DNA from: UBA3478 sp964217345
GTDB lineage: Bacteria > Bacteroidota > Bacteroidia > Flavobacteriales > Flavobacteriaceae
Direction: 5' to 3'
Length of the DNA: 64,000 bases
Assembly: GCA_964217345.1 (NCBI GenBank)
Contig: CAXPJI010000032.1
Span: forward strand, 29,848 to 93,847
The notes beneath the pieces are model-generated. The model saw nothing but the letters and a program-made list of their open reading frames with translations. It searched no databases and was not told the origin of the DNA. Positions 44,701 through 53,746 of this stretch are shown here, piece by piece. The position numbers and the translations under genes are program-made. How positions within the stretch are numbered: position 1 is the stretch's first letter; every line of letters starts with the position of its first letter.

Positions 44701-46002
44701 ATGAACGCAATCTTTTGGTTTCGTCGTGATTTAAGACTGTTCGATCATAAGGTATTGCACGAGGCACTCACTGAGTGCGATAGCGTATCCCCTATATTCA
44801 TTTTTGATCCGTCTATTTTAGATCATCTTCAAAGGAATGACCACCGGGTACAGTTTATTTTTGATAGTCTTAAGTCCTTAAATAATTCTCTTAAATCAAA
44901 GCAAAAGTCAATCCAGATATTCTTTGGTAAACCAACTTCTGTTTTCAAGCAATTGGTTGAGGAAAACTCGATTCAAAGAGTTTACACGAGTGCAGATTAT
45001 GAACCTTATGCTCGAAAAAGAGATGGCGAAATAGCCGACTTTTTAAAGGTACACGGTATTGAATTGATTCGTAAGAAGGATGGTGTAATTTTCGAACAAG
45101 ATGAAGTTGTGAAAGATGACGGATCACCATACGTAGTCTTTACTCCTTACAAGAAGAAGTGGATGAGTCAATTAAATCCTGAGGAGGATTTTAAAGAGTT
45201 TAATATAACGCCATATCTAGATAAGTTCAACTCACTGAGCACTAAGCTCAAAATCGTTCAAGCATTATCTGATATCGATTTCTCACCAAGTAACATACCT
45301 GCTCCGACCATTAGATTGAACGATGCAATCATTAATAATTATGAAGACACTCGTAATTTTCCATCAGTGCCTGGTACTTCACAGCTAGGAACAAGCTTAC
45401 GATTTGGAACGGTTTCAATTCGACAACTAGCTAAAAAGGCCTTCGAATCTGCGAATCATACCTTCTTAAGTGAACTTATTTGGAGGGAATTCTTTCAACA
45501 AATCTTATGGCACTTCCCAAAAACAGTTAATTACTCCTTCAAACCTGCCTATGATCGAATAGCATGGAGAAATGCACCTGAAGATTTTGAGCGTTGGAAA
45601 GAAGGTAAAACAGGATATGCACTGGTAGACGCAGGTATGAGAGAGCTAAATGCTACCGGATACATGCACAATCGAGTACGAATGCTAGTAGCGAGCTTTT
45701 TATGTAAACACCTATTAATTGATTGGAGGCTCGGAGAAGCTTATTTCGCAGAAAAATTGTTTGACTTTGAGTTAGCGAGCAACGTGGGTAACTGGCAATG
45801 GGCTGCAGGATCTGGGGTAGATGCAGCCCCCTACTTCCGAATTTTTAATCCAATAACTCAAGTCAAAAAATTCGATGCAGATTTGCGATACATCAGAAAA
45901 TGGGTTTCAGAGTTTGAATCAATACGATACCAACCTATGGTAGACCACAAGTTCGCGCGAGAGCGTTGTCTTTCTACTTATAAACAAGCACTCAATTCTT
46001 AA
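44701..46002 (+). CDS. phr: Deoxyribodipyrimidine photolyase
   Basis: FAD-dependent, light-driven repair of UV-induced pyrimidine dimers. The 433-residue protein has an N-terminal antenna domain (FWFRRDLRLFDHK) and a C-terminal FAD domain with family landmarks: TSLRFGTVS, ELIWREFFQQILWHF, DAGMRELNATGYMHNRVRM, DWRLGEAYFAEKLFDFE and NVGNWQWAAGSG. This pattern is of class I CPD photolyases rather than DASH cryptochromes, though (6-4) activity cannot be excluded. It ends a three-gene operon with SRPBCC and SDR genes. Confidence 0.93.
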   Translation: MNAIFWFRRDLRLFDHKVLHEALTECDSVSPIFIFDPSILDHLQRNDHRVQFIFDSLKSLNNSLKSKQKSIQIFFGKPTSVFKQLVEENSIQRVYTSADYEPYARKRDGEIADFLKVHGIELIRKKDGVIFEQDEVVKDDGSPYVVFTPYKKKWMSQLNPEEDFKEFNITPYLDKFNSLSTKLKIVQALSDIDFSPSNIPAPTIRLNDAIINNYEDTRNFPSVPGTSQLGTSLRFGTVSIRQLAKKAFESANHTFLSELIWREFFQQILWHFPKTVNYSFKPAYDRIAWRNAPEDFERWKEGKTGYALVDAGMRELNATGYMHNRVRMLVASFLCKHLLIDWRLGEAYFAEKLFDFELASNVGNWQWAAGSGVDAAPYFRIFNPITQVKKFDADLRYIRKWVSEFESIRYQPMVDHKFARERCLSTYKQALNS

Positions 46003-46043
46003 GGTTCCTTTTCGTATCTTCACTAGCAAACCTTTATAGAGAT

Positions 46044-47471
46044 ATGAAAAAATCATTTCTATTCGCTCTGTTGTTCGCTAGTTTCTTTGCAGCGAATGCT
46101 CAGCGATTAAGCAAACACAAAAAAGCAATTATTGCTTCAGTAGAAAAACATGAGAGAGAACTCATCGCAATCAGTGATTCTATATGGGCACTTGCAGAAA
46201 CAGCATTTGAAGAACATCAATCTGCTCGAATTTTGGCAGACTACGCCGAATCTCAAGGATTCAATGTAGAGCGTGGTGTTGCAGGTATTCCAACCGCATT
46301 TGTAGCTACCTATGGTAGTGGTTCACCAGTAATCTCTGTATTAGGTGAATTCGACGCCCTACCCGGGATTTCGCAAAAGGCGAGCCCGGTAAAAGAGGCC
46401 TTAAACGAAGGTGCCGCAGGACATGGTTGTGGACACAACTTATTTGGTGCTGGTAGTTTAGGGGCTGCACTAGCAGTAAAAGAACTTATTGAAACTGGTA
46501 AAATAAAAGGGACTGTTAAGTTTTTGGGCACCCCTTCTGAAGAAAAATTCTTTGGTAAAATCTGGATGGTTCGTGAAGGCCTATGGGACGATGTCGATGT
46601 AAATTTAAGTTGGCACCCAGCAGCTCAAACTGAAGCAGATGTTCAAAGTTCATTAGCCTTAGTAGATTTTAAAGTAGAGTTTTTCGGACAAACCGCCCAT
46701 GCCTCTGCGGATCCATGGAACGGTCGTTCCGCATCTGATGCACTCGAAATCTATACCACAGGAATCAATTACTACCGTGAACATGTAAAACCTACGGTCA
46801 GAATACATTATCATATCCAAGATGGAGGTCAGGTAGTGAATGTAGTTCCTGATTACTCAAAACTATGGGTACGCGTTAGAGATACCAAGAGAGAAGGTAT
46901 GATGCCTGTTTACGAGCGAATCAAGGAAATGGCTGAAGGTGCAGCAATTATGGCTGATGTAGATTATAAAATCTCACTGATCTCAGGTATTTACGAGGTT
47001 CTCGTTAACCGCCGTGGCGGTGAAATTATGCAGTCGAATTTAGAACTCCTTGGACCCATTGAATATACCGAAGACGAAATCGCATTTAGTAAACGTATTC
47101 AACAAGAAACCGGAAAAGAGCAGGTAGGAATGGATGCTTCAATCAATCCATTACTTCCTACAGCAGAGCACCCAGGAGGGGGCTCTACCGATGTTGGGGA
47201 TGTTAGCTGGAATGTTGCGAATATTAACCTCGGAGTTACTACTGCTCCAAAAGGAACACCTTGGCACTCTTGGGCTGTTGTTGCTTGTGGAGGCATGAGT
47301 ATTGGACATAAAGGAATGACTTATGCCGCAAAAGCCATGGGAATGACTATGGTTGACCTTTTTGAAAATCCTAAATGGGTAGAACAAGTGAAGACTGAGT
47401 ATAAGGAAAGAAAAGGAAACACTGTATACGAAGCCGTTGTACCTGATGGACCACCACCCATTAATCAATAA
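46044..47471 (+). CDS. Secreted M20 family amidohydrolase (AbgB-like)
   Basis: A 475-residue zinc hydrolase related to AbgB, which cleaves p-aminobenzoyl-glutamate, and to other M20 amidohydrolases. A signal peptide (MKKSFLFALLFASFFAANAQ) is evident. Metal-site features: GEFDALPGIS and GHGCGHNLFGAG in the N-terminal part, SWHPAAQTEA, then the dimerisation domain from about 200 (FFGQTAHASADPWNGRSA). The export signal suggests a periplasmic peptidase or deacylase for N-acyl amino acids; the true substrate is unknown. A terminator follows. Confidence 0.9.
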   Translation: MKKSFLFALLFASFFAANAQRLSKHKKAIIASVEKHERELIAISDSIWALAETAFEEHQSARILADYAESQGFNVERGVAGIPTAFVATYGSGSPVISVLGEFDALPGISQKASPVKEALNEGAAGHGCGHNLFGAGSLGAALAVKELIETGKIKGTVKFLGTPSEEKFFGKIWMVREGLWDDVDVNLSWHPAAQTEADVQSSLALVDFKVEFFGQTAHASADPWNGRSASDALEIYTTGINYYREHVKPTVRIHYHIQDGGQVVNVVPDYSKLWVRVRDTKREGMMPVYERIKEMAEGAAIMADVDYKISLISGIYEVLVNRRGGEIMQSNLELLGPIEYTEDEIAFSKRIQQETGKEQVGMDASINPLLPTAEHPGGGSTDVGDVSWNVANINLGVTTAPKGTPWHSWAVVACGGMSIGHKGMTYAAKAMGMTMVDLFENPKWVEQVKTEYKERKGNTVYEAVVPDGPPPINQ

Positions 47472-47474
47472 TTA

Positions 47475-47505
47475 AAAAAAGCCTCCTTTTGGAGGCTTTT
47501 TTTAT
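47475..47505 (+). terminator. Rho-independent terminator
   Basis: Stem AAAAGCCTCC / GGAGGCTTTT with a four-T loop and a T run, just after the amidohydrolase stop. Confidence 0.9.
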
Positions 47506-47540
47506 TAATATAGATTTATACAATAATCTTTCAAAGCCTA

Positions 47541-47548
47541 TAAATTTG
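47541..47548 (+). promoter_or_regulatory. -7 promoter box TAAATTTG (pirin gene)
   Basis: Exact TAnnTTTG match 16 bases before the pirin start codon. Confidence 0.55.
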
Positions 47549-47564
47549 TAAAAAATCAACAGCT

Positions 47565-48560
47565 ATGAAAAAGTTTAACCTAGGCTTTCCTTGGCCCACA
47601 GAAGATCCCTTCCTGTTTTGTGCGCATCACAATGATCATTATCCCCCAGGCAACTCTGAACAAGGCATCGATAAAGCATTAGTGAGTGATCGATCGCTAG
47701 GAAGTGATTTTACACTAAAGAACGGTTTTCGAATGTATCACGGGAAATCAGTGCCTGGATTCCCCTATCACCCACATTGCGGTTTCGAGACGATCACATT
47801 AGTGACTGAAGGATATATCGATCATAGCGATTCACTCGGAGCCAAAGCACGTTTTGGTAAAGGCGATGTTCAATGGATGACAGCTGGTAGTGGAGTACAG
47901 CACAGTGAAATGTTTCCATTACTAGATAGCGAAAAATCAAATAAATTAGAACTTTTTCAGATCTGGCTTAATCTCCCAAAAACCAGTAAATACGTTGATC
48001 CGCATTTCGATATGATCTGGGATCATGAAGTTCCGAAGTGGAAGAAAGAAGGTGTTTTCACCCGTTTAATCTATGGATCTCACGCTGGCTTTGAACAGCA
48101 TAAATGTCCACCTAACTCATGGGCTGTTCATTCTGAAAATCAATTGGTAGTTGCTCAGTTCATTCTAGACCCAGGAGCTAAACTTTCACTTGATAAAGTA
48201 AACGCGGGTATCTCTCGAAACCTCTATCTATTCGATGGTGAAGAACTTATCTGTGACGAGGGTAGCTTAAGTAAGAATGAAGGTTTGAAACTAAAGGAAT
48301 CTGAACGGGTCACTCTCACAAATTCATCCAAAAAAGAAGCCTCTCTCATTTTAATGCAAGGTAAACCTATCAATGAACCAGTCGCAAAATACGGCCCCTT
48401 CGTAATGAATGAAAGTCAAGAAATCGAATCAGTTATTGCCAAGTACCGTATTACCGAATTCGGAGGATGGCCATGGCCAAAGGCAGAAATGACTCATGGA
48501 TCGGAGCCAACTAGGTTTGCAACTTATCCTGATCAAACGACGATTTATGCCGAAAAATAA
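47565..48560 (+). CDS. Pirin family protein
   Basis: A 331-residue two-domain cupin. The N-terminal cupin has the metal-binding histidines and Glu of pirins (YHPHCGFETITLV and GVQHSEMF). Bacterial pirins include quercetin dioxygenases and transcriptional or redox regulators, so the reaction here is not determined. The protein is slightly longer than the usual 230-300 residues, ending with an extra conserved tail (FGGWPWPKAEMTHG). It has its own promoter box and stands between the amidohydrolase and the BLUF gene. Confidence 0.9.
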   Translation: MKKFNLGFPWPTEDPFLFCAHHNDHYPPGNSEQGIDKALVSDRSLGSDFTLKNGFRMYHGKSVPGFPYHPHCGFETITLVTEGYIDHSDSLGAKARFGKGDVQWMTAGSGVQHSEMFPLLDSEKSNKLELFQIWLNLPKTSKYVDPHFDMIWDHEVPKWKKEGVFTRLIYGSHAGFEQHKCPPNSWAVHSENQLVVAQFILDPGAKLSLDKVNAGISRNLYLFDGEELICDEGSLSKNEGLKLKESERVTLTNSSKKEASLILMQGKPINEPVAKYGPFVMNESQEIESVIAKYRITEFGGWPWPKAEMTHGSEPTRFATYPDQTTIYAEK

Positions 48561-48605
48561 TTGATAATCAATTATTTAGACTACCTTTAACATAGAACCT
48601 AACCT

Positions 48606-49037
48606 ATGTTTTCTCTAATCTACCGCTCGGTGGCCGATGAGAGTTTTAGCAATGCAGAAGTATATCAGATGCTCAGTGCTGCTAGGGACTTCAATGCCGA
48701 GCACGACATTACGGGATGCCTTTTATTTCATAATCGACACTTCTTGCAATTGCTAGAAGGCGAAAAGGATAAGGTACACCATCTATTTTCACTTATTGAA
48801 TCTGACACACGCCATAAGAATATTGAGATTATTCAGACAGAGGAGAAGACCGAACGTTTGTTCAATAAATGGAGTATGGCTTTTTACGATTATGGAAACC
48901 TAGCGCTTTCCGCACAAATTAAATTAGCACAAATAGATACTTTTTTTGAAAATTCAAAGGCTCTTAAAACCCAAAGCCGCCTTACTAACCCTTTCTTTAA
49001 TGAAGTACGAAATATGCTTATTGAAAGGGCTATTTAA
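48606..49037 (+). CDS. BLUF-domain blue-light sensor
   Basis: A 143-residue protein consisting of a BLUF domain plus a short helical tail of about 45 residues and no output domain. Flavin-binding and signalling residues are all in place: Tyr6 (LIYRSVA), Asn30 (FNAEHDITG), Gln48 (HFLQLLEG) and Trp89 (NKWSMAF). Such short BLUF proteins act by protein-protein contact, often with regulators of biofilm or motility. It lies 2.6 kb from the photolyase gene. The 3' end overlaps convergent murA by four bases. A weak promoter-like TACCTTTA lies upstream. Confidence 0.94.
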   Translation: MFSLIYRSVADESFSNAEVYQMLSAARDFNAEHDITGCLLFHNRHFLQLLEGEKDKVHHLFSLIESDTRHKNIEIIQTEEKTERLFNKWSMAFYDYGNLALSAQIKLAQIDTFFENSKALKTQSRLTNPFFNEVRNMLIERAI

Positions 49038-50344
49038 GGAACACGCTTAATTTTTGCGCCTATCGATTGTAATCGCGTTTCAATATCTTGATAACCACGA
49101 TCAATCTGTTCAATATTTTGAATTTCTGAGGTTCCCTTAGCAGATAAAGCAGCTATAAGCAGTGCCATCCCCGCTCTAATATCAGGAGAACTCATCTTAG
49201 CTCCTCTCAACGAAGAATTAAAGTCAAGCCCAATCACATTAGCTCTATGTGGGTCACAAAGAATAATCTGTGCTCCCATGTCAATTAGTTTATCTACAAA
49301 GAATAAACGGCTCTCGAACATCTTTTGATGAATCAGAACTGATCCTCGTGCCTGGGTAGCAACTACTAATAATACGGAGAGAACATCCGGAGATAAACCT
49401 GGCCAAGGAGCATCAGAAATGGTCATATGTGAACCATCAATAAATGACTGTATTTCGTAACCTTCTTTATGTTCAGGGATAATCATATCATCACCCTCCT
49501 TTATGAGAGTGATACCTAATTTTGCGAAAACTCGTGGCAGCTGACCTAATTGCTCCCAAGCTACATTTTTCAAACGAAGTTCTGATTTCGTAATAGCTGC
49601 AAGACCAATCCAGCTACCAATTTCAATCATATCCGGTAATAATCGATGGGTAGTTCCTCCCAGCGATTCAACCCCTTCAATCGTAAGTAGATTTGACCCA
49701 ATCCCCTGGATTTTAGCACCCATTCTAACCAGCATATTACACAACTGCTGTAGATAAGGTTCACAGGCAGCGTTGTAAATCGTTGTAGTACCCTTAGCTA
49801 AAACAGCAGACATAACGATGTTAGCAGTTCCTGTCACCGAAGCTTCATCTAGAAGCATGTAACAACCTTTTAACTCATCTGCCTCAACACCATAGAAGAA
49901 CTCTTTTTCATTGTATCTGAAGCTAGCTCCTAATTTTATAAATCCTTCAAAATGGGTGTCTAATCTACGTCTACCAATTTTATCCCCTCCTGGTTTAGGT
50001 ATAAAGCCCTTTTTAAAGCGTGCAAGCATCGGACCAACAATCATGATAGAGCCTCTTAGACTTGCTCCCTCCTTCTTAAAAGCCTCGGATTGCAAATAAT
50101 CGACATTTACCTCATTCGCCGTAAAAGCATACGAGTCTTTAGAAAGCCTCTCGATTTTTACTCCTAGTTTTCCTAGGATATCGATCAGTTTATTTACATC
50201 AACAATATCTGGAACATTCTCAATAACTACGCGCTCTGGAGTGAGTAAAACAGCGCATAATATTTGTAAGGCCTCGTTTTTGGCTCCTTGTGGAGTTATT
50301 GTTCCTGACAGCGGGTGACCACCTTCAATAATGAAGCTCGACAT
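49034..50344 (-). CDS. murA: UDP-N-acetylglucosamine 1-carboxyvinyltransferase, Asp-type
   Basis: First committed enzyme of peptidoglycan synthesis, adding enolpyruvate from PEP to UDP-GlcNAc. The 436-residue length and the opening GGHPLSGTITPQGAKNEAL are standard. The active-site loop reads PKPGGDKIGRRRLDTH: the usual catalytic Cys is Asp at position 121. Asp variants are active in other bacteria and are insensitive to fosfomycin, which alkylates that Cys. It is probably co-transcribed with the DUF4290 gene six bases upstream. Confidence 0.95.
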   Translation of the reverse strand: MSSFIIEGGHPLSGTITPQGAKNEALQILCAVLLTPERVVIENVPDIVDVNKLIDILGKLGVKIERLSKDSYAFTANEVNVDYLQSEAFKKEGASLRGSIMIVGPMLARFKKGFIPKPGGDKIGRRRLDTHFEGFIKLGASFRYNEKEFFYGVEADELKGCYMLLDEASVTGTANIVMSAVLAKGTTTIYNAACEPYLQQLCNMLVRMGAKIQGIGSNLLTIEGVESLGGTTHRLLPDMIEIGSWIGLAAITKSELRLKNVAWEQLGQLPRVFAKLGITLIKEGDDMIIPEHKEGYEIQSFIDGSHMTISDAPWPGLSPDVLSVLLVVATQARGSVLIHQKMFESRLFFVDKLIDMGAQIILCDPHRANVIGLDFNSSLRGAKMSSPDIRAGMALLIAALSAKGTSEIQNIEQIDRGYQDIETRLQSIGAKIKRVP

Positions 50345-50350
50345 ACTATA

Positions 50351-51001
50351 CTATTTCTTTTTTGAGCGATTGTTACGATGATTTTTACGTGCCTGAGGTT
50401 TCGCTGGACGATTCACTCGATTCTTAAGAATTTCTTCGCTGTCGGTTAATTTATCTTCTTTAGGAGTTAGTTTCAGAACGCCTCCACTTAACTCTTCGAG
50501 GTGATCAAAAATGGCTTGATCATCTACCGTGTCTTTGTTCCAATTTAGATAACACTTCTTCATATGATTCGCTATCACATATGCGAAACCTTCACGTTTT
50601 TCTGCATCATCCCAACCCACAGCAACATCAATCATGCGCTTGATATTATTCCCATAAAATCGATATTTCGGAAAATTCTGCGGATAAGGTAATGCCTCTG
50701 GTCGTTGGGCCAGTAGTTCGGCGGATGGCTTAGGAAATGGAGCATCAACATCGAGTGCAAACCCAGACATGATAAAAAGTTGATCCCATAATTTATGTTG
50801 AAAATCAGGCACGTCTCGTAAATGAGGTTGTCTATTCCCCATAATGTCAACGATAGATTGTGCAACCTTGTTTCGTTCCTCACGATCCTCAATTTGCATG
50901 GCATGATCTACCATTTGTTGAAAATGACGGCCATTTTCTGGAATAATAAGAGCATTGCGCTCCGTATTGTACTGTAAGTGGTCTAAACTTTCTAAAATCA
51001 T
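50351..51001 (-). CDS. DUF4290 domain protein
   Basis: A 216-residue Bacteroidota-specific cytoplasmic protein. The body (NTERNALIIPENGRHFQQM, then HLRDVPDFQHKLWDQLF and YGNNIKRMIDVA) matches my memory of DUF4290, a family regularly found next to murA. The last 45 residues form a low-complexity basic tail rich in Lys, Arg and Asn, which could bind nucleic acid or ribosomes. Function unknown. Confidence 0.85.
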   Translation of the reverse strand: MILESLDHLQYNTERNALIIPENGRHFQQMVDHAMQIEDREERNKVAQSIVDIMGNRQPHLRDVPDFQHKLWDQLFIMSGFALDVDAPFPKPSAELLAQRPEALPYPQNFPKYRFYGNNIKRMIDVAVGWDDAEKREGFAYVIANHMKKCYLNWNKDTVDDQAIFDHLEELSGGVLKLTPKEDKLTDSEEILKNRVNRPAKPQARKNHRNNRSKKK

Positions 51002-51031
51002 ATATTACGCAAAATACATATATCCTCGAGC

Positions 51032-51319
51032 TTATAAAGAAATAACTCCTTCAATTTCACCCACACGTCTGTATTTTTCAATTACGGCATCCGGTGAAAG
51101 CATAAGTGTTTTAACACTGACGCTTGTGTAAGTACCAGCTTTAGATGGTTTTAATTGTATTCTTTCTTTTTCATTTTCAAAAACGGCAACTACGGCATCT
51201 AGTGACTGAGAGCTTGATTTGACAATAAACTTAAAGAGATATATAGAAGGCCAGGAAGTTTCGCTCTCTAGTTTTTCTTTTAAACTCTTATAAAATTCAT
51301 CTTGGGAGGTAGAACTCAT
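51032..51319 (-). CDS. DUF493 family protein
   Basis: A 95-residue ferredoxin-like fold protein of the DUF493/YbeD family: SWPSIYLFKFIVKSS, then GTYTSVSVKTLMLSPDAVIEKYRRV. The family has no settled function. The longer frame to 51415 would run through the promoter and into the divergent ATPase gene; the Met at 51319 (MSSTSQDEF) follows a -7 box TATCTTTG by 16 bases. Confidence 0.88.
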   Translation of the reverse strand: MSSTSQDEFYKSLKEKLESETSWPSIYLFKFIVKSSSQSLDAVVAVFENEKERIQLKPSKAGTYTSVSVKTLMLSPDAVIEKYRRVGEIEGVISL

Positions 51320-51326
51320 TTCGGTG

Positions 51327-51343
51327 TATTTTTGGCAAAGATA
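51327..51343. promoter_or_regulatory. Divergent back-to-back -7 boxes
   Basis: TATTTTTG at 51327-51334 (+, towards the ATPase gene) and TATCTTTG on the minus strand at 51336-51343 (towards DUF493), separated by one base. Polymerase bound in one direction would block the other. Confidence 0.55.
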
Positions 51344-51353
51344 TCGAACAGTA

Positions 51354-51902
51354 ATGCGTAAACCGAAAAAAATAGTGTTTAGTGGTGCTCCAGGGAGCGG
51401 AAAAACCAGTGTCATTTGTGAACTAGAAAAAAGAGGGTTTCATGTCGACCATGAAGTCATCAGAGATCACACTGCATCATTATTGAGCGATAAAGAGGGT
51501 GTTTTTGAAAATCCACTAGAAGCTCTTGACGATCCGATACCCTTCAACGAGACACTGCTAAATTTAAGATTGAATCGATTTCAGGCTCAGAATAATCAAG
51601 ACACCTTCTTTGACAGAGGTATGGTAGATGTTTTGGCATACATGGATCATTTTAATCAAAAATACCCGCAACACTTCGAAGATACTTGCTCAAAGTATAA
51701 ATACGATCAACTTTTCTATTTTGAACCTTGGGAGTCTATATATACTCCTGATCCTACCCGTCTAGAAACGTTTAAAAGCGTTTTACAAATAGATAAAGCT
51801 TTAAAGAACGCTTATTCTTGTTTCGGATATGAAATAAACATTGTTCCTCAAACAACCGTTAAAGAACGTGCTGATTTCATTCTAAAAGAACTCTTAGATT
51901 GA
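51354..51902 (+). CDS. P-loop ATP/GTP-binding protein (AAA_28-like)
   Basis: A 182-residue P-loop protein with Walker A FSGAPGSGKTSV near the N-terminus, an acidic motif FFDRGMVDVLAYM and a C-terminal lid-like region. It resembles the AAA_28/NadR-kinase-like group of small nucleoside or nucleotide-binding kinases; the reaction is not known. The Met at 51354 is used because the longer frame starts inside the divergent promoter. The stop overlaps the recQ start by four bases. Confidence 0.82.
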   Translation: MRKPKKIVFSGAPGSGKTSVICELEKRGFHVDHEVIRDHTASLLSDKEGVFENPLEALDDPIPFNETLLNLRLNRFQAQNNQDTFFDRGMVDVLAYMDHFNQKYPQHFEDTCSKYKYDQLFYFEPWESIYTPDPTRLETFKSVLQIDKALKNAYSCFGYEINIVPQTTVKERADFILKELLD

Positions 51903-53734
51903 ATAATAAACCTGACATTGATGCGATCGCCTTAGAGCGCTGGCAGATTAAACAACTTCATTCAGATCAAAGATCAATCATCGAAAATGTCCTTGCAGGG
52001 AACGACACTTTTGGTCTTTTAGCAACTGGTGCGGGCAAGTCTATCTGTTATCAATTACCAGGCTATTTACTTGAAGGGGTTTGTATTGTTGTTTCTCCAC
52101 TTATCGCTCTAATGGAGGATCAGATGAATCAACTAAAAAGTCGCGGTTTTAAAGTAGTTGGTTTATTCGGTATCATTAATCAAGAGACGATTATACAACG
52201 TTTAGACAACGTCAAATACGGTAACTATCAGTTTCTATTCCTCTCACCCGAACGACTTGCCAATGTGGTGGTTCAAGATCACCTAAAACAAGTAGATATA
52301 GCCCTATTTGCTATCGATGAAGCACATTGTATTTCTGAGTGGGGACACGATTTCAGACCAAGCTACAGGAAACTATCTATAATTCGAGATCTCTTTCCAC
52401 ATACTCCTATTCTTGCATTAACCGCAACAGCCACAAAAGAGGTTGTTACAGATATCGTTAACAGTCTCCATTTAAAGACCCCCAAACAAGTGGTAGGTTC
52501 TATAGTTAAGGAGAATTTAGGCATTCGTTTCTTCATTAATGAAGATAAACCTTGGATGTTACTTGCCAGAATAAAACAACAAACTGAGGGAGGGGCTATT
52601 CTAGTTTATACAAGAAGCCGAAAAGGAACAGAAAATCTTCACAAGTGGTTGGTTGAAAAAGGAGTTGATGCTACGTTTTATCACGCAGGGTTGAACGAGA
52701 GTCTGAAAACAGAACGATTAAATGACTTTATTTCTGATAAAGTAGAGGTCATGGTTAGTACAAGTGCATTTGGAATGGGTATAGATAAACCCAATGTCCG
52801 CAGTGTGATTCATTTTGATTTACCTGAAAATTTAGCCCAATACTACCAAGAAATCGGGAGAGCAGGGAGAGATCGACAAAAGGCTTCTGCAGAACTCTTA
52901 GTGAACTCCAAGAGCATTGACCAGTTAAAAAATCGTATAATCTCCCAAACTCCTTCAGTTGAGGATTTATTCCAGGTTTACCGCAAATTGGTCGCTCATC
53001 TCAAAATCGCTGCCGGAGAACAAGAAGGAAATTCGATTTTGAGCATCAATCATTTCAGTCGTAAATATTTGTTTCAACCAGCCTTCATTTATCAATCGAT
53101 AACCACCTTAGAACGCTGTGGCGTTTTAACCTCTGAACCGAGTAAGTTAAATACTTGGGAGGTACAACTATGTGATCATTGGGTAAGTGATCTGTCCTCT
53201 TCTGAGATTTCGTTTGAGCGAATGCTTATAAAATTAAAAAGCACTCAATTAGAGGACACCATCAGACTGGCAAACCCTTCAACAAAAACCTTAGAGTTTC
53301 TTAAAAAAGCAGAGCGACAAGGTAGATTGACCCTAAAAGAACCCGAAGAAGGCCTACTAATTCATTGGATGTACCCGAGAGAAGATTCTTATACACAATC
53401 ATTGATAAGAAAGGTGCACAAGCCGAATTTAGAACGAAAGATCCGTCAACTTGAAAGTATGGTCGAGTTTTTAAAAACGGATCGCTGTAAAATGCAGTTT
53501 ATCAGTAATTATTTTGGGATTCAAAGTCAACCATGTAATCAATGCGAGTCATGCCTTCCAAGCTCTATTGAAGAAGATCAAATTCTTAAAATAATTGACA
53601 AACATTCAGTGAGCTTATCCGAACTGATTTATTTAACAGGCCTATCTTCCACTACCCTTGAATCACCTATTCAGTCTTTATTAGACGGTCATCAAATAAA
53701 AATGAATGAAAGCCATAAATTTGAACGCTATTAA
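51899..53734 (+). CDS. recQ: RecQ-family ATP-dependent DNA helicase
   Basis: A 611-residue 3'-5' superfamily 2 helicase. Motifs: GLLATGAGKSICYQLP (Walker A), SPLIALMEDQM, IDEAHCISEWGHDFRPSY (DEAH box), LTATATKEV, VYTRSRKGTE, TSAFGMGIDKPNVR and QEIGRAGRDRQKA. The RecQ zinc site has Cys residues in DRCKM and PCNQCESC. It lacks an HRDC domain, so it is a short RecQ; a longer paralogue often exists in Bacteroidota. It starts with TTG at 51899, overlapping the preceding stop, and is followed by fmt after 12 bases. Confidence 0.92.
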   Translation: MNNKPDIDAIALERWQIKQLHSDQRSIIENVLAGNDTFGLLATGAGKSICYQLPGYLLEGVCIVVSPLIALMEDQMNQLKSRGFKVVGLFGIINQETIIQRLDNVKYGNYQFLFLSPERLANVVVQDHLKQVDIALFAIDEAHCISEWGHDFRPSYRKLSIIRDLFPHTPILALTATATKEVVTDIVNSLHLKTPKQVVGSIVKENLGIRFFINEDKPWMLLARIKQQTEGGAILVYTRSRKGTENLHKWLVEKGVDATFYHAGLNESLKTERLNDFISDKVEVMVSTSAFGMGIDKPNVRSVIHFDLPENLAQYYQEIGRAGRDRQKASAELLVNSKSIDQLKNRIISQTPSVEDLFQVYRKLVAHLKIAAGEQEGNSILSINHFSRKYLFQPAFIYQSITTLERCGVLTSEPSKLNTWEVQLCDHWVSDLSSSEISFERMLIKLKSTQLEDTIRLANPSTKTLEFLKKAERQGRLTLKEPEEGLLIHWMYPREDSYTQSLIRKVHKPNLERKIRQLESMVEFLKTDRCKMQFISNYFGIQSQPCNQCESCLPSSIEEDQILKIIDKHSVSLSELIYLTGLSSTTLESPIQSLLDGHQIKMNESHKFERY

Positions 53735-53746
53735 AACGATTGTTCG

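Noticed and set aside
47151..47468. 105-codon frame on the minus strand inside the amidohydrolase gene
   Set aside because: It overlaps a clear enzyme gene completely, has no recognisable motif or promoter, and its composition is that of a reverse-strand shadow.
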